Both the position numbers and the translations under genes were made by a program. The notes beneath the pieces were generated by a model. The model searched no databases. It was given only the letters and a program-made list of their open reading frames with translations, and was not told where the DNA came from. Shown here one piece after another: positions 16,373-24,010 of a stretch of 39,010 bases of DNA (positions are counted from its first letter, which is position 1; each line of letters opens with the position of its first letter). The stretch is from an uncultured Clostridia bacterium (GTDB taxonomy: Bacteria; Bacillota; Clostridia; Oscillospirales; Acutalibacteraceae): positions 1 to 39,010 of the forward strand of contig CAMKOU010000004.1 in NCBI GenBank assembly GCA_946414505.1, written 5' to 3'.

Positions 16373-17596
16373 TCAAAGCGTTGCCTTATGGTAGGTTTTC
16401 TTGCCCTTTTTGATAATCACATGTCCTTTTTCAAAGGCTGTCTGCGGTACCTTGGCATAAACGTCGGCAACTTTTTCGTCGTCTATCGAAATACCGCCCT
16501 GTTCGATCAAGCGTCTGCCCTCTTTTTTGGAGGGGATCAGACCGCACTTGGACAACAGATCCAACACTGCGATCGCACCGTCGGCAAAGTCGTCCGCCGT
16601 AAGTGCGGTCGAGGGCATGTTGTCGGTGTTTTGCTTGCTGCCAAACAGCGCGCGTGCCGCCTCCTGCGCTTTGTCGGCTTCTTCCTTGCCGTGGATCATC
16701 TCGGTCAGCTCGTAGGCGAGGATCTCCTTCGCCTTATTGATCTCGCTGCCCTCGAGCTTTGCCAGCTCGTCGATTTCCTCCAGCGACAGGAAGGTCAGCA
16801 TTTTCAGGCACTTTACCACATCGGCGTCGTCGATGTTGCGCCAGTACTGATAGAACTCGTAGGGGCTGGTTTTTTCAGCGGAAAGCCACACCGCGCCCGA
16901 CTGGGTTTTGCCCATCTTTTTTCCCTCGGAATTGAGCAGCAAATTGATGGTCATGGCGTAAGCGTCCTTGCCCAGCTTGCGGCGGATCAGTTCGGTGCCG
17001 CCGAGCATGTTGCTCCACTGGTCGTCGCCGCCGAACTGCATGTTGCAGCCGTAGCGCTGATAGAGCGCGTAGAAGTCGTAGGACTGCATGATCATATAGT
17101 TGAACTCCAAAAAGCTCAGTCCGCGCTCCATGCGCTGCTTGTAGCACTCTGCCGTCAGCATTCTGTTGACGCTGAAGCACGCGCCCACCTCGCGCAGCAG
17201 CTCGATATAATTGAGGTCGAGCAGCCACTCGGCGTTATTGACCAACAAAGCTTTTCCGTCTGAAAAGTCGATGAACTTGCTCATCTGCTCCATAAAGCAG
17301 TTGACATTGTGCTGAATGGTCTCCTTGGTCAGCATTTGGCGCATATCGGTTCTGCCCGAAGGGTCGCCGATCATAGCGGTGCCGCCGCCGATCAGCGCGA
17401 TCGGCTTGTTGCCTGCCATTTGCAGACGCTTCATCAGGCACAGCGCCATAAAATGTCCCACATGCAGGCTGTCCGCCGTGGGGTCAAAGCCGATGTAAAA
17501 CACCGCCTTGCCGCTGTTGACAAGCTCTCTGATTTCCTTTTCATCTGTCACCTGCGCGATCAGACCTCTCGCGACAAGCTCTTCATAAACTCCCAT
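16373..17596 (-). CDS. tyrS: Tyrosyl-tRNA synthetase
   Basis: The start at 17596 (MGVYEELVARGLIAQVTDE) has AAAGGA at 9 nt; the ORF track's 17635 start adds an unlikely 13 residues. The protein is then 407 aa, as usual. It shows the HIGH-type motif LHVGHFMAL, the tyrosine pocket YMIMQSYDF and QFGGDDQWSNMLGG, and the KMSKS variant KKMGKT. The C-terminal S4-like RNA-binding domain is RRLIEQGGISIDDEKV. It charges tRNA-Tyr. The promoter is only about 45 nt upstream of the ATG, so no T-box leader fits. Confidence 0.97.
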   Translation of the reverse strand: MGVYEELVARGLIAQVTDEKEIRELVNSGKAVFYIGFDPTADSLHVGHFMALCLMKRLQMAGNKPIALIGGGTAMIGDPSGRTDMRQMLTKETIQHNVNCFMEQMSKFIDFSDGKALLVNNAEWLLDLNYIELLREVGACFSVNRMLTAECYKQRMERGLSFLEFNYMIMQSYDFYALYQRYGCNMQFGGDDQWSNMLGGTELIRRKLGKDAYAMTINLLLNSEGKKMGKTQSGAVWLSAEKTSPYEFYQYWRNIDDADVVKCLKMLTFLSLEEIDELAKLEGSEINKAKEILAYELTEMIHGKEEADKAQEAARALFGSKQNTDNMPSTALTADDFADGAIAVLDLLSKCGLIPSKKEGRRLIEQGGISIDDEKVADVYAKVPQTAFEKGHVIIKKGKKTYHKATL

Positions 17597-17647
17597 CAAT
17601 CTAATCCTTTCGATAAAAACTGTATATTTCAGCAATATAACAATTAT

Positions 17648-17676
17648 ATTATAATCTTTTTTTGTGCAAAGGTCAA
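17648..17676 (-). promoter_or_regulatory. Promoter of tyrS
   Basis: Minus strand TTGACC - 17 nt - TATAAT, with the -10 about 52 nt upstream of the tyrS ATG. Confidence 0.8.
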
Positions 17677-17744
17677 GGGTTTTCCCGGTTTAAGTTATCG
17701 GTTCGACAGCAAAGAAAAAAATTTAAAGTTTTTAATACAAAAGC

Positions 17745-17773
17745 TTGACAAAATTATTAAAATATTGTAATAT
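17745..17773 (+). promoter_or_regulatory. Promoter of hemW
   Basis: TTGACA - 17 nt - TAATAT in very AT-rich DNA, divergent from the tyrS promoter. The expected transcript start is near 17780, about 110 nt before the hemW ATG. Confidence 0.75.
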
Positions 17774-17823
17774 ACATATATTAAATGTAAAGATTATTCC
17801 TATCTTTTCATATACCTTCCAAC

Positions 17824-17855
17824 TTGAGGCAGAAACTTTACGGTTTCTGCCTCAA
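17824..17855 (+). promoter_or_regulatory. Perfect 13-bp hairpin in the hemW leader
   Basis: TTGAGGCAGAAAC - tttacg - GTTTCTGCCTCAA, without mismatch, between the promoter and the hemW start. It is not followed by a T run (AGCTTTATGG), so it is not a standard terminator. It may stabilise or attenuate the transcript, or mark the end of a short RNA. Confidence 0.6.
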
Positions 17856-17889
17856 AGCTTTATGGCCCTACGAAAGCGATGGTTTTGAT

Positions 17890-18993
17890 ATGGCAAACAA
17901 TATCGGCGTCTATCTTCATATTCCCTTCTGCAAACGCAAATGCGCCTACTGCGATTTTTTCAGCGGTCACGGCGATGCGGCGGCATTTGACCGCTATGAA
18001 GCGCAGCTGCTGCATTCTATCGACGAATGGGGCGCAAAAGCCGGTGAAACGGTGACGAGCGTTTATGTCGGCGGCGGAACACCCAGCGTGCTGGGCGATG
18101 ACAGGCTGTGCCGCCTGCTGCACGCCGTCAAGCAGGCGTTCCGGGTGGCAACAGACGCGGAGGTGACGCTGGAGGTCAACCCGGAAAGCGGCAAAGCGCT
18201 GGATTTCTGCAAGCTGCGTGCGGCGGGCTTCAACCGTGTTTCCGTCGGGTTGCAGTCGGCTATTGCCCGGGAAATTGCCGTGCTGGAACGCCTGCACACT
18301 CCGCAGGAAGCCAAAGAGACGGTGCAGCGCGCCTGCGCTGCGGGGTTTGAGAATATTTCGCTGGATCTGATGCTGGGTATTCCCTATCAAACCAAAGAAT
18401 CGCTGCGGCGATCCGTCGATTTTTGTGTAGCGTGCGGCGTCAGGCACCTTTCCTGTTACCTGCTAAAGATAGAGGAAGGGACGCGCTTTTTCGCTATGCG
18501 CGACGCGCTGCCGCTGCCCGACGAGGACGCGCAGGCAGAGCTGTATTTGGAAGCGGTCTCCTATTTGGAACAGCATGGACTGTGCCAATATGAAATCTCC
18601 AATTTTGCCGTCCCCGGTTTTGAAAGCCGTCACAACACACGCTATTGGCAGTGCGGCGAATATATCGGCATCGGACCGTCGGCGCATTCGTTTTATCACG
18701 GCAAGCGCTTTTATTATCCGCGCGATATGCGTCAGTTTGAGGCGGGGACAGTCATGGATGACGGAACCGGCGGCGACGTGGAGGAATACATCCTGCTGGC
18801 GCTGCGGCTGAAAGCGGGGCTGCGCTTCGGCGACTATGAACAGCGTTTCGGGAAGCGCCTATCTTCCGCTATTCTCCAAAAAATCAGCCGATACGCCAAA
18901 ATGGGACTGATGGAATGCGACGACCGCCACGCACATTTTACACCACAGGGCTTTTTGGTTTCCAATACGATCTTAGCAGATATTCTTTTATAG
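17890..18993 (+). CDS. hemW: Radical SAM heme chaperone HemW (HemN-like)
   Basis: The ORF track begins at a TTG inside the leader hairpin; the ATG at 17890 gives the family-typical MANNIGVYLHIPFCKRKCAYCDFF and a 367-aa protein. The radical SAM cluster motif CKRKCAYC is intact, followed by YVGGGTPSVL, EVNPES, RVSVGLQS, SLDLMLGIPYQT and the C-terminal HemN-like region RHNTRYWQCGEYIGIGPSAHSF. HemW proteins bind heme and deliver it to acceptors; they lack true coproporphyrinogen oxidase activity in tested cases. No other heme gene is near. The SD is weak. A strong terminator follows the stop codon. Confidence 0.93.
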   Translation: MANNIGVYLHIPFCKRKCAYCDFFSGHGDAAAFDRYEAQLLHSIDEWGAKAGETVTSVYVGGGTPSVLGDDRLCRLLHAVKQAFRVATDAEVTLEVNPESGKALDFCKLRAAGFNRVSVGLQSAIAREIAVLERLHTPQEAKETVQRACAAGFENISLDLMLGIPYQTKESLRRSVDFCVACGVRHLSCYLLKIEEGTRFFAMRDALPLPDEDAQAELYLEAVSYLEQHGLCQYEISNFAVPGFESRHNTRYWQCGEYIGIGPSAHSFYHGKRFYYPRDMRQFEAGTVMDDGTGGDVEEYILLALRLKAGLRFGDYEQRFGKRLSSAILQKISRYAKMGLMECDDRHAHFTPQGFLVSNTILADILL

Positions 18994-19026
18994 AAAAATG
19001 CGGCTCGCTGAGCCGCATTTTTTGCT
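18992..19026 (+). terminator. Bidirectional terminator between hemW and the ligase-like gene
   Basis: AAATGCGGCTC-gctg-AGCCGCATTTTTTGCTTTT gives an 11-bp stem with a T run on the plus strand; the upstream AAAAA provides a T run for the convergent minus-strand gene ending at 19028. Confidence 0.9.
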
Positions 19027-19027
19027 T

Positions 19028-20473
19028 TTAAAATATAGATTTCCGGAAGGATTTGCCGAACAGCGTGACATGCTCCACCGGATGGTCGGGCTTGTTTTCG
19101 GTTAATCGGCAGGAGGTGTAACCGAGAATCAGCCAGAAGAACAAAACGGTGAACAACATATTGAACAGCAACGTGATCTCGATGAATGAATAAATCATGT
19201 AGGCGCACAAAAAGGCGTACATACACGGAAATTCACTTTGCTGCAAGCGTTCGTCGCGCAAAACATGCCGCGTGGTCCCGACAAAAAAGCGGACGCCGAA
19301 AATGGCAAACAACAGGAACCCGACGGCGCCCGAGCAAACCAAAATCGTCAGATAGCCATTGTGAAAGTCCACCATGAACGGCGCTAAATCACCGTAATGA
19401 TCCGAAAACTTGATACCGTTTTCAAACATCTCTTTGCCGTAATCGTAAATATTGCCCTTGCCGACGCCAAACACCGGATGGTGCAAAAACATCTGCACGC
19501 CCTGCTGCCACAGCACAAACCTGCCCGAATCAAGGTTGGTGTTTTCGTGACCGAAGGTCACCGGCTGCTGCGGTGCGCTTTCGGGCGGAATCAGCACATT
19601 GGTGATGCTGACATTGTTTTTCACCATCTGGGCAAATCCGAGCTGACACACCGTCCGCAGTAAAAACAGCGATGAAACGATCACCAAGCCTGCCAGAATA
19701 CTGGAAACCGAACGGATAAGGATCTGCTTAAAATTGAAGGAGCTTTCGGTGCCGAACATTTTGTAGACGACAAAGAAAAACGCATATGCGATCAGCAGCA
19801 CGATCGCGCCGTTGGAGTCGCTGAGCAACAGCGAAATACTGTTGACCGCCACACAGCTGCCGATCCAAATGCGGCTGATACGGCGGCACTGCGCCTGCGC
19901 GACAAAATCCCTTTTGAGCATCATATGGCAACAGAACATCGCCGCAACTGCGGCAAAGCCAAGCTGATTGGGATTCATAAACAATCCCGTAAAGCGGTTT
20001 TCGTATATGATGAATTTTACCGACATAAACTCAAAATTGATGCCCAGCACCAAACACGCAAGCCCCAAAATGCCTAAAACAGTGGTGGCATAGATGAGAA
20101 TGCGGCTGATATTAAACAGCTCGTGCCGAAAATTCAGCTGCTTTTCGGTATGTACGGAATAAAACATAAAAAAGCAGATGGCAGCGTGCAGCAAAAACGC
20201 AAAATTCAGCCAGGCATTGTCCATCACATGAATCAACAAGGTGATGACACCGGACAGCAAAAACGCCAGCAGCCAAAAGCCGTAACGTGTTTTCTGTGGC
20301 GTGTGCCGTGTGATACCGTGAAAAATCGTCAGGAATGAGCCCCATATAAACAACAGCGCCCATACCACGTAGGCTGCAAAATGCAAATAAGAAATATTGC
20401 AGGCGAACAAACAAATGATATAACATTGCCGGAATAACGACCTGCTGAGCAATGTTTTTTTCAGTTTTGTCAT
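19028..20473 (-). CDS. O-antigen-ligase/Wzy_C-family polytopic membrane protein
   Basis: The ATG at 20473 (MTKLKKTLLSRSLF) has GGAG at 7 nt and is preferred over 20485; the protein is 481 aa. It has around ten to twelve hydrophobic segments spread over its length. Near residue 330 is the extracytoplasmic-loop signature of the Wzy_C/WaaL group, GRFVLWQQGVQMFLHHPVFGVGKGNIYDYG, followed by VDFHNGYLTILVCSGAVGFLLF. Members join or polymerise glycans on undecaprenyl-linked carriers. No glycosyltransferase cluster surrounds it, so the glycan is unknown and it may serve a teichoic-acid-like or capsule substrate encoded elsewhere. The gene upstream ends 57 nt away and may be co-transcribed. Confidence 0.82.
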   Translation of the reverse strand: MTKLKKTLLSRSLFRQCYIICLFACNISYLHFAAYVVWALLFIWGSFLTIFHGITRHTPQKTRYGFWLLAFLLSGVITLLIHVMDNAWLNFAFLLHAAICFFMFYSVHTEKQLNFRHELFNISRILIYATTVLGILGLACLVLGINFEFMSVKFIIYENRFTGLFMNPNQLGFAAVAAMFCCHMMLKRDFVAQAQCRRISRIWIGSCVAVNSISLLLSDSNGAIVLLIAYAFFFVVYKMFGTESSFNFKQILIRSVSSILAGLVIVSSLFLLRTVCQLGFAQMVKNNVSITNVLIPPESAPQQPVTFGHENTNLDSGRFVLWQQGVQMFLHHPVFGVGKGNIYDYGKEMFENGIKFSDHYGDLAPFMVDFHNGYLTILVCSGAVGFLLFAIFGVRFFVGTTRHVLRDERLQQSEFPCMYAFLCAYMIYSFIEITLLFNMLFTVLFFWLILGYTSCRLTENKPDHPVEHVTLFGKSFRKSIF

Positions 20474-20530
20474 ACCGTTCTCCATTCCCTCAACGTCCGC
20501 AGACAGTGTTTACTTTAAATAATGATAGCA

Positions 20531-21091
20531 TCAAGCCCATGGGTTGCTGCTTTCGGGAGCGCGAATGCCCGACAGGATCATCTGCTCCCACAAATACCAT
20601 TTGCCGTCCTTGGCAAGCCGCAGCTTGATTTCACGCGGGCTGTCGGCGCCGCCGGAACGCAAAAAGAGTCTTGCAAAGCCGTGCTCGGTATACGAATACG
20701 GGTTTTCGCTGACAGCAACCGTGTACGGCTCGGACGGCAAATAGTCGTTTTGCGGCACGGCGCCCTTAAAATAGGAGCGCGGCACATAGTCCGCATCCAT
20801 AAAGCGGTCGCGGATAAACTGCTTGTCAAACGGACTGAGCGGCCGCGGTCCGCGCAAAAAGTCGAGCATGGCAAGCGCGGCTTCTTTGTCCTGCGGATAA
20901 AAGCAGAGCGCCAGCACTGTCAGCGCTGCGGTGTCATACGGATTGGCAAGCGCCGCCTGCGGCAGTGCCCGAAACTGTGCCAAATCGTCGGGCAGTACCG
21001 AAAAAACCACCTCAACCGTTTTATTGCCCGCCGGGGGCATAGCGTTTGCCGGTCGGTTTGCCGGATGCTGTATGCTGTCAAAAAGTCCCAT
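20531..21091 (-). CDS. Uncharacterised protein, resembling the DUF6935 family
   Basis: A 186-aa soluble protein with no signal peptide or membrane helix. Recognisable stretches are NPYDTAALTVLALCFYPQDKEAALAMLDFLRGPRPLSPFDKQFIRDRFMD and FLRSGGADSPREIKLRLAKDGKWYLWEQMILSGIR, which I associate with a Clostridia family of unknown function (DUF6935, from memory). The repeated positive Trp/Tyr pattern at the C-terminus suggests a beta domain. The SD AAGGAGAGGG is strong and it has a clear promoter. Function unknown; no partner is evident from the neighbours. Confidence 0.75.
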   Translation of the reverse strand: MGLFDSIQHPANRPANAMPPAGNKTVEVVFSVLPDDLAQFRALPQAALANPYDTAALTVLALCFYPQDKEAALAMLDFLRGPRPLSPFDKQFIRDRFMDADYVPRSYFKGAVPQNDYLPSEPYTVAVSENPYSYTEHGFARLFLRSGGADSPREIKLRLAKDGKWYLWEQMILSGIRAPESSNPWA

Positions 21092-21133
21092 GCGACCCTC
21101 TCCTTTGGGATAACGTAACGCTTCATTTTATTG

Positions 21134-21162
21134 ATTGTACCACAGACACGCGGAATAATCAA
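21134..21162 (-). promoter_or_regulatory. Promoter of the DUF6935-like gene, abutting repeat copy C
   Basis: Minus strand TTGATT - 17 nt - TACAAT, about 43 nt upstream of the ATG. The first T of the -35 box is the outermost base of repeat copy C, so the element borders the promoter exactly. Confidence 0.65.
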
Positions 21163-21294
21163 GGCAATACCGCATAATTCAGGTGTGCGAAACAAATAAA
21201 TCGAGGTAAGGCTGTCGCCTTGCCGTGATTATTGGGCAAGCTGACGGAATACGATGCAAGCAAACCGTGCGCCTTGCATGGTGCGGTGTTGCCT
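21162..21294 (-). repeat. Palindromic intergenic repeat, copy C (133 bp)
   Basis: It shares both ends and the central hairpin with copy B (AGGCAATACCGCATAATTCAGGTGTGCG at the left, GTGCGGTGTTGCCT at the right) but lacks about 29 nt of the left arm. Its last base is also the last base of the TGA stop codon of the GTPase-NYN gene (21294-21296 on the minus strand). Confidence 0.85.
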
Positions 21295-23864
21295 CAATGC
21301 TCCGCAGCGATTATTTGTCGAATTTCGTCCTCTGCCTCCCGCACTTCCTCCAAAAATGCGCGCGATGACACGCGCAGCGCACCGTTGCCGAGGATGATCA
21401 GCTGCTCCATACCGTCAGAGGTCACAACGCGTACACGATGGTTCCGGGCAAGCTGGTGCGCGGTTTTTTCGATGTACATATCGGCGGTCTCGGCTTCCTT
21501 GGTGTACACCACGCTGACGTCGTTTACACGGTCGATCTCGCGCTGCTGCCCCTTGACCTTGTAGGCGTCAAACACAACGATCACCTCGCATTTGCGGTAG
21601 CCCTGATAGTTGCAGAGAATATTGATGAGCGCCTCGCGCGCGCCGTCAAAGGACAGTGCCTTTAAATGCTCCCACGCGAAAATCACATTGTAGCCGTCAA
21701 CCAACAAATACTCGGTGCCGTCAAAGGCAGGCGGCGTTTTGCTGCGGCGTTTGCCGTCCTGCGGATGCGGCGCTTTGAATACACGCCCGGTTTCCGGCGC
21801 CTTGCGCTGCCGCACAGGACCGTAGGTCTGTTCAAATATGCGCATCAGCTCTTTGTCGGCGGCAAAAATATCCCGCTGGCCGCGTTGTTTGGCAAAATAC
21901 GCGCTTGTGTCCGCCGCCTCCGGTTCGCGGCGGGGCGACAACACGGCGGAGAGGTGCATGTGGTTTTTGACCTCGTCCCACTTGACGGTATGACCGGCGC
22001 CGTGCGCGCAAAACACCGAATCGCAGGGGTTCAGCACATCCGCGTCCGGATCGTAGCCGCTTTGTGCGATGATTTCTTCCGCATTATGGCACGGCGCATA
22101 GCCCCGGAGTGTGACGGACAGCCTGCCTCTGCCGCGGGTGTATTGCAGCACCTCTTTGGCGTAGTCCTGCATTTCGGACACCGGCGCCGTACCGGTCAGC
22201 ACACAAGCGTCGCCCTCCTGTGACGGCGGTTCAAAGGTGCCGTTCATACGCTGCACGTCGTTCATGGCTCTGCCCACGTTTTCCGCAGGCACCTCCAGGA
22301 TAAAATCGAACACCGGCTCCAACAGCACGCTTTCGGCACAGCGCAGACCCTGCCGCACCGCGCGGTAGGTCGCCTGACGGAAATCGCCGCCCTCGGTGTG
22401 CTTGGGGTGTGCTTTACCGGCAACCAGCGTGATCTCCATATCGGTGATCGGTGCGCCTGTCAGCACACCGACATGCGTTTTTTCATATAAATGCGTCAAA
22501 ATCAGCCGCTGCCAGTTTTTATCGAGCATATCCTCGCGGCAATCGGCGGTAAACAGCAAGCCGCTGTCACGCTTGGCAGGCTTGAGCAGCAAATGCACCT
22601 CCGCATAGTGGCGCAGCGGTTCAAAATGCCCCACGCCCTCCACCGTATCGGCGATGGTTTCTTTATAGATGATCGCGCCCTTGCCAAAGGAAACCGTGTA
22701 GCCGAAGCGCTCGGCTATCAGGCTGCACAGCACCTCCAGCTGGATCTCGCCCATCAGCTGCACCTGAATGTCGCCGTGCCGCTCGTCCCACACCACATTG
22801 AGCTGCGGATCCTCCGCTTCGAGCACACGCATATCGGCGAGTGCCGTGTGCGCGCTGACCCCGTCGGGCAGCACCATGCGATAGGTCAGTACCGGTTCCA
22901 AAACCGGCAAGCCGCTGTTCGTTTCCGTGCCCAGGCCATCGCCCGAATGCGTAAAGGTGATGCCTGTCACCGCGCAAACAGTACCTGCCGCCGCCTCGTT
23001 GACAGCGGAAAACTTTGCGCCGGAATAAATGCGGATTTGGTTGACCTTTTCGGCGCCGGTGTTTTGAGCGCTTTGCAGCACATCCTTGACACGCAGAACG
23101 CCGCCCGTGATTTTGAGGAAGGTCAGACGATTTCCCTGGCTGTCCTCGGCGATTTTGTACACCTTACCGCCGAAAGCCCCGCCGTAGGCAGGCATTCGCG
23201 TGTAGCGGTGCAGTCCCTCCAGAAACACGTCAATGCCCTCGAGCTTGAGCGCCGATCCGAAAAAACAGGGAAACAGCGTGCGCTGTTGGATCGCGCGGAT
23301 CATATCGTCATCGGTGATGCCGCCGGTTTCATAGCGGCTGAGCAGCGCTTCGTCACACAGCGCGACATTTTCCCAAATGGCGTCGCCGCTTGCTTGCGTA
23401 AAATCCACGCAGCCGTCGCTGAGCTTGCCGCGCAGCTCGTTGAGCAAAAAAGCTTTTTCAGCGCCGGGCAGATCCATTTTGTTGACAAACAAAAAGCAGG
23501 GCACACGGTATTTGCGCAGCAGCCGCCACAGCGTTTTCGTGTGGCTTTGCACGCCGTCGGTGCCGCTGATGACCAACACAGCATAGTCGAGCACTTGCAG
23601 GGTGCGCTCGGTTTCGGCGGAAAAATCCACGTGTCCCGGGGTATCCAGCAAATAATATTCCGCATCGCGATAGCGCAGTACCGCCTGCTTGGAAAAAATG
23701 GTAATGCCTCTGTCGCGTTCCAGAGAAAAGGTGTCTAAAAAAGAATTGCGGTGGTCTACCCTGCCCGGCTTGCTGATCGTGCCGGAGCAGTAGAGCAGCG
23801 CTTCCGAAAGCGTGGTTTTGCCTGAATCGACATGCGCCAATACGCCGACAACTGTTTTTTTCAC
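21294..23864 (-). CDS. EF-G/TetM-like translational GTPase fused to a C-terminal YacP/Rae1-like NYN domain
   Basis: An 856-aa protein. Residues 1-650 follow the EF-G/ribosomal-protection plan: G1 AHVDSGKT at 10-17, RGIT at 52-55, DTPGHVD at 74-80, NKMD at 128-131 and a G5-like FGSALK, then domain II (KITGGVLRVKDVL), domain III (MGEIQLEVLCSLIAERFG), domain IV (DFRQATYRAVRQGL) and a domain V segment (EVPAENVGRAMNDVQRMNG). After a basic linker containing FAADKELMRIFEQTYGPV, residues 718-856 form a NYN/PIN-like domain: EYLLVDGYNVIFAW, IVVFDAYKVKG, ETADMYIEKTA and VVTSDGMEQ. The family of that domain includes Rae1, which cleaves mRNA in the ribosomal A site. The start is GTG behind AAGGGA. Tetracycline resistance is not supported, since the C-terminal GTPase region differs from TetM. 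Confidence 0.88.
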   Translation of the reverse strand: MKKTVVGVLAHVDSGKTTLSEALLYCSGTISKPGRVDHRNSFLDTFSLERDRGITIFSKQAVLRYRDAEYYLLDTPGHVDFSAETERTLQVLDYAVLVISGTDGVQSHTKTLWRLLRKYRVPCFLFVNKMDLPGAEKAFLLNELRGKLSDGCVDFTQASGDAIWENVALCDEALLSRYETGGITDDDMIRAIQQRTLFPCFFGSALKLEGIDVFLEGLHRYTRMPAYGGAFGGKVYKIAEDSQGNRLTFLKITGGVLRVKDVLQSAQNTGAEKVNQIRIYSGAKFSAVNEAAAGTVCAVTGITFTHSGDGLGTETNSGLPVLEPVLTYRMVLPDGVSAHTALADMRVLEAEDPQLNVVWDERHGDIQVQLMGEIQLEVLCSLIAERFGYTVSFGKGAIIYKETIADTVEGVGHFEPLRHYAEVHLLLKPAKRDSGLLFTADCREDMLDKNWQRLILTHLYEKTHVGVLTGAPITDMEITLVAGKAHPKHTEGGDFRQATYRAVRQGLRCAESVLLEPVFDFILEVPAENVGRAMNDVQRMNGTFEPPSQEGDACVLTGTAPVSEMQDYAKEVLQYTRGRGRLSVTLRGYAPCHNAEEIIAQSGYDPDADVLNPCDSVFCAHGAGHTVKWDEVKNHMHLSAVLSPRREPEAADTSAYFAKQRGQRDIFAADKELMRIFEQTYGPVRQRKAPETGRVFKAPHPQDGKRRSKTPPAFDGTEYLLVDGYNVIFAWEHLKALSFDGAREALINILCNYQGYRKCEVIVVFDAYKVKGQQREIDRVNDVSVVYTKEAETADMYIEKTAHQLARNHRVRVVTSDGMEQLIILGNGALRVSSRAFLEEVREAEDEIRQIIAAEH

Positions 23865-23894
23865 AAAATCCCTTCTCCCGTTTGATATACAAGA

Positions 23895-23923
23895 ATTATA
23901 ACATAAAATGACATATCTGTAAA
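23895..23923 (-). promoter_or_regulatory. Promoter of the GTPase-NYN gene
   Basis: Minus strand TTTACA - 17 nt - TATAAT with a TGT extension, about 31 nt upstream of the GTG start. Confidence 0.65.
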
Positions 23924-23928
23924 TGTCA
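23909..23928. promoter_or_regulatory. Dyad operator candidate TGACAT-N8-ATGTCA
   Basis: A perfect 6-bp inverted repeat with an 8-nt spacer covers the -35 box of the GTPase-NYN promoter. A repressor bound here would block RNA polymerase. The binding protein is unknown. Confidence 0.45.
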
Positions 23929-24010
23929 ATCCGATGAATAAAACAAAGGAATGTATATCGGACGCAAAACAGCGCAAGATGAATGTAGCTTTACGAAGGG
24001 AGATTTGTTT

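Noticed and set aside
17597-17647. T-box riboswitch upstream of tyrS
   Set aside because: Many Firmicutes tyrS genes have one, but the promoter lies only about 50 nt before the ATG, too short for a T-box, and no T-box sequence is visible.
17824-17889. N-terminal extension of HemW from the TTG at 17824
   Set aside because: It would be read through the perfect leader hairpin, has no SD and is absent from the family's normal N-terminus.
21294-23864. Tetracycline resistance ribosomal protection protein
   Set aside because: The G-motifs match this superfamily, but the region after domain V and the NYN tail differ from TetM/TetO, so a resistance call would be unsupported.
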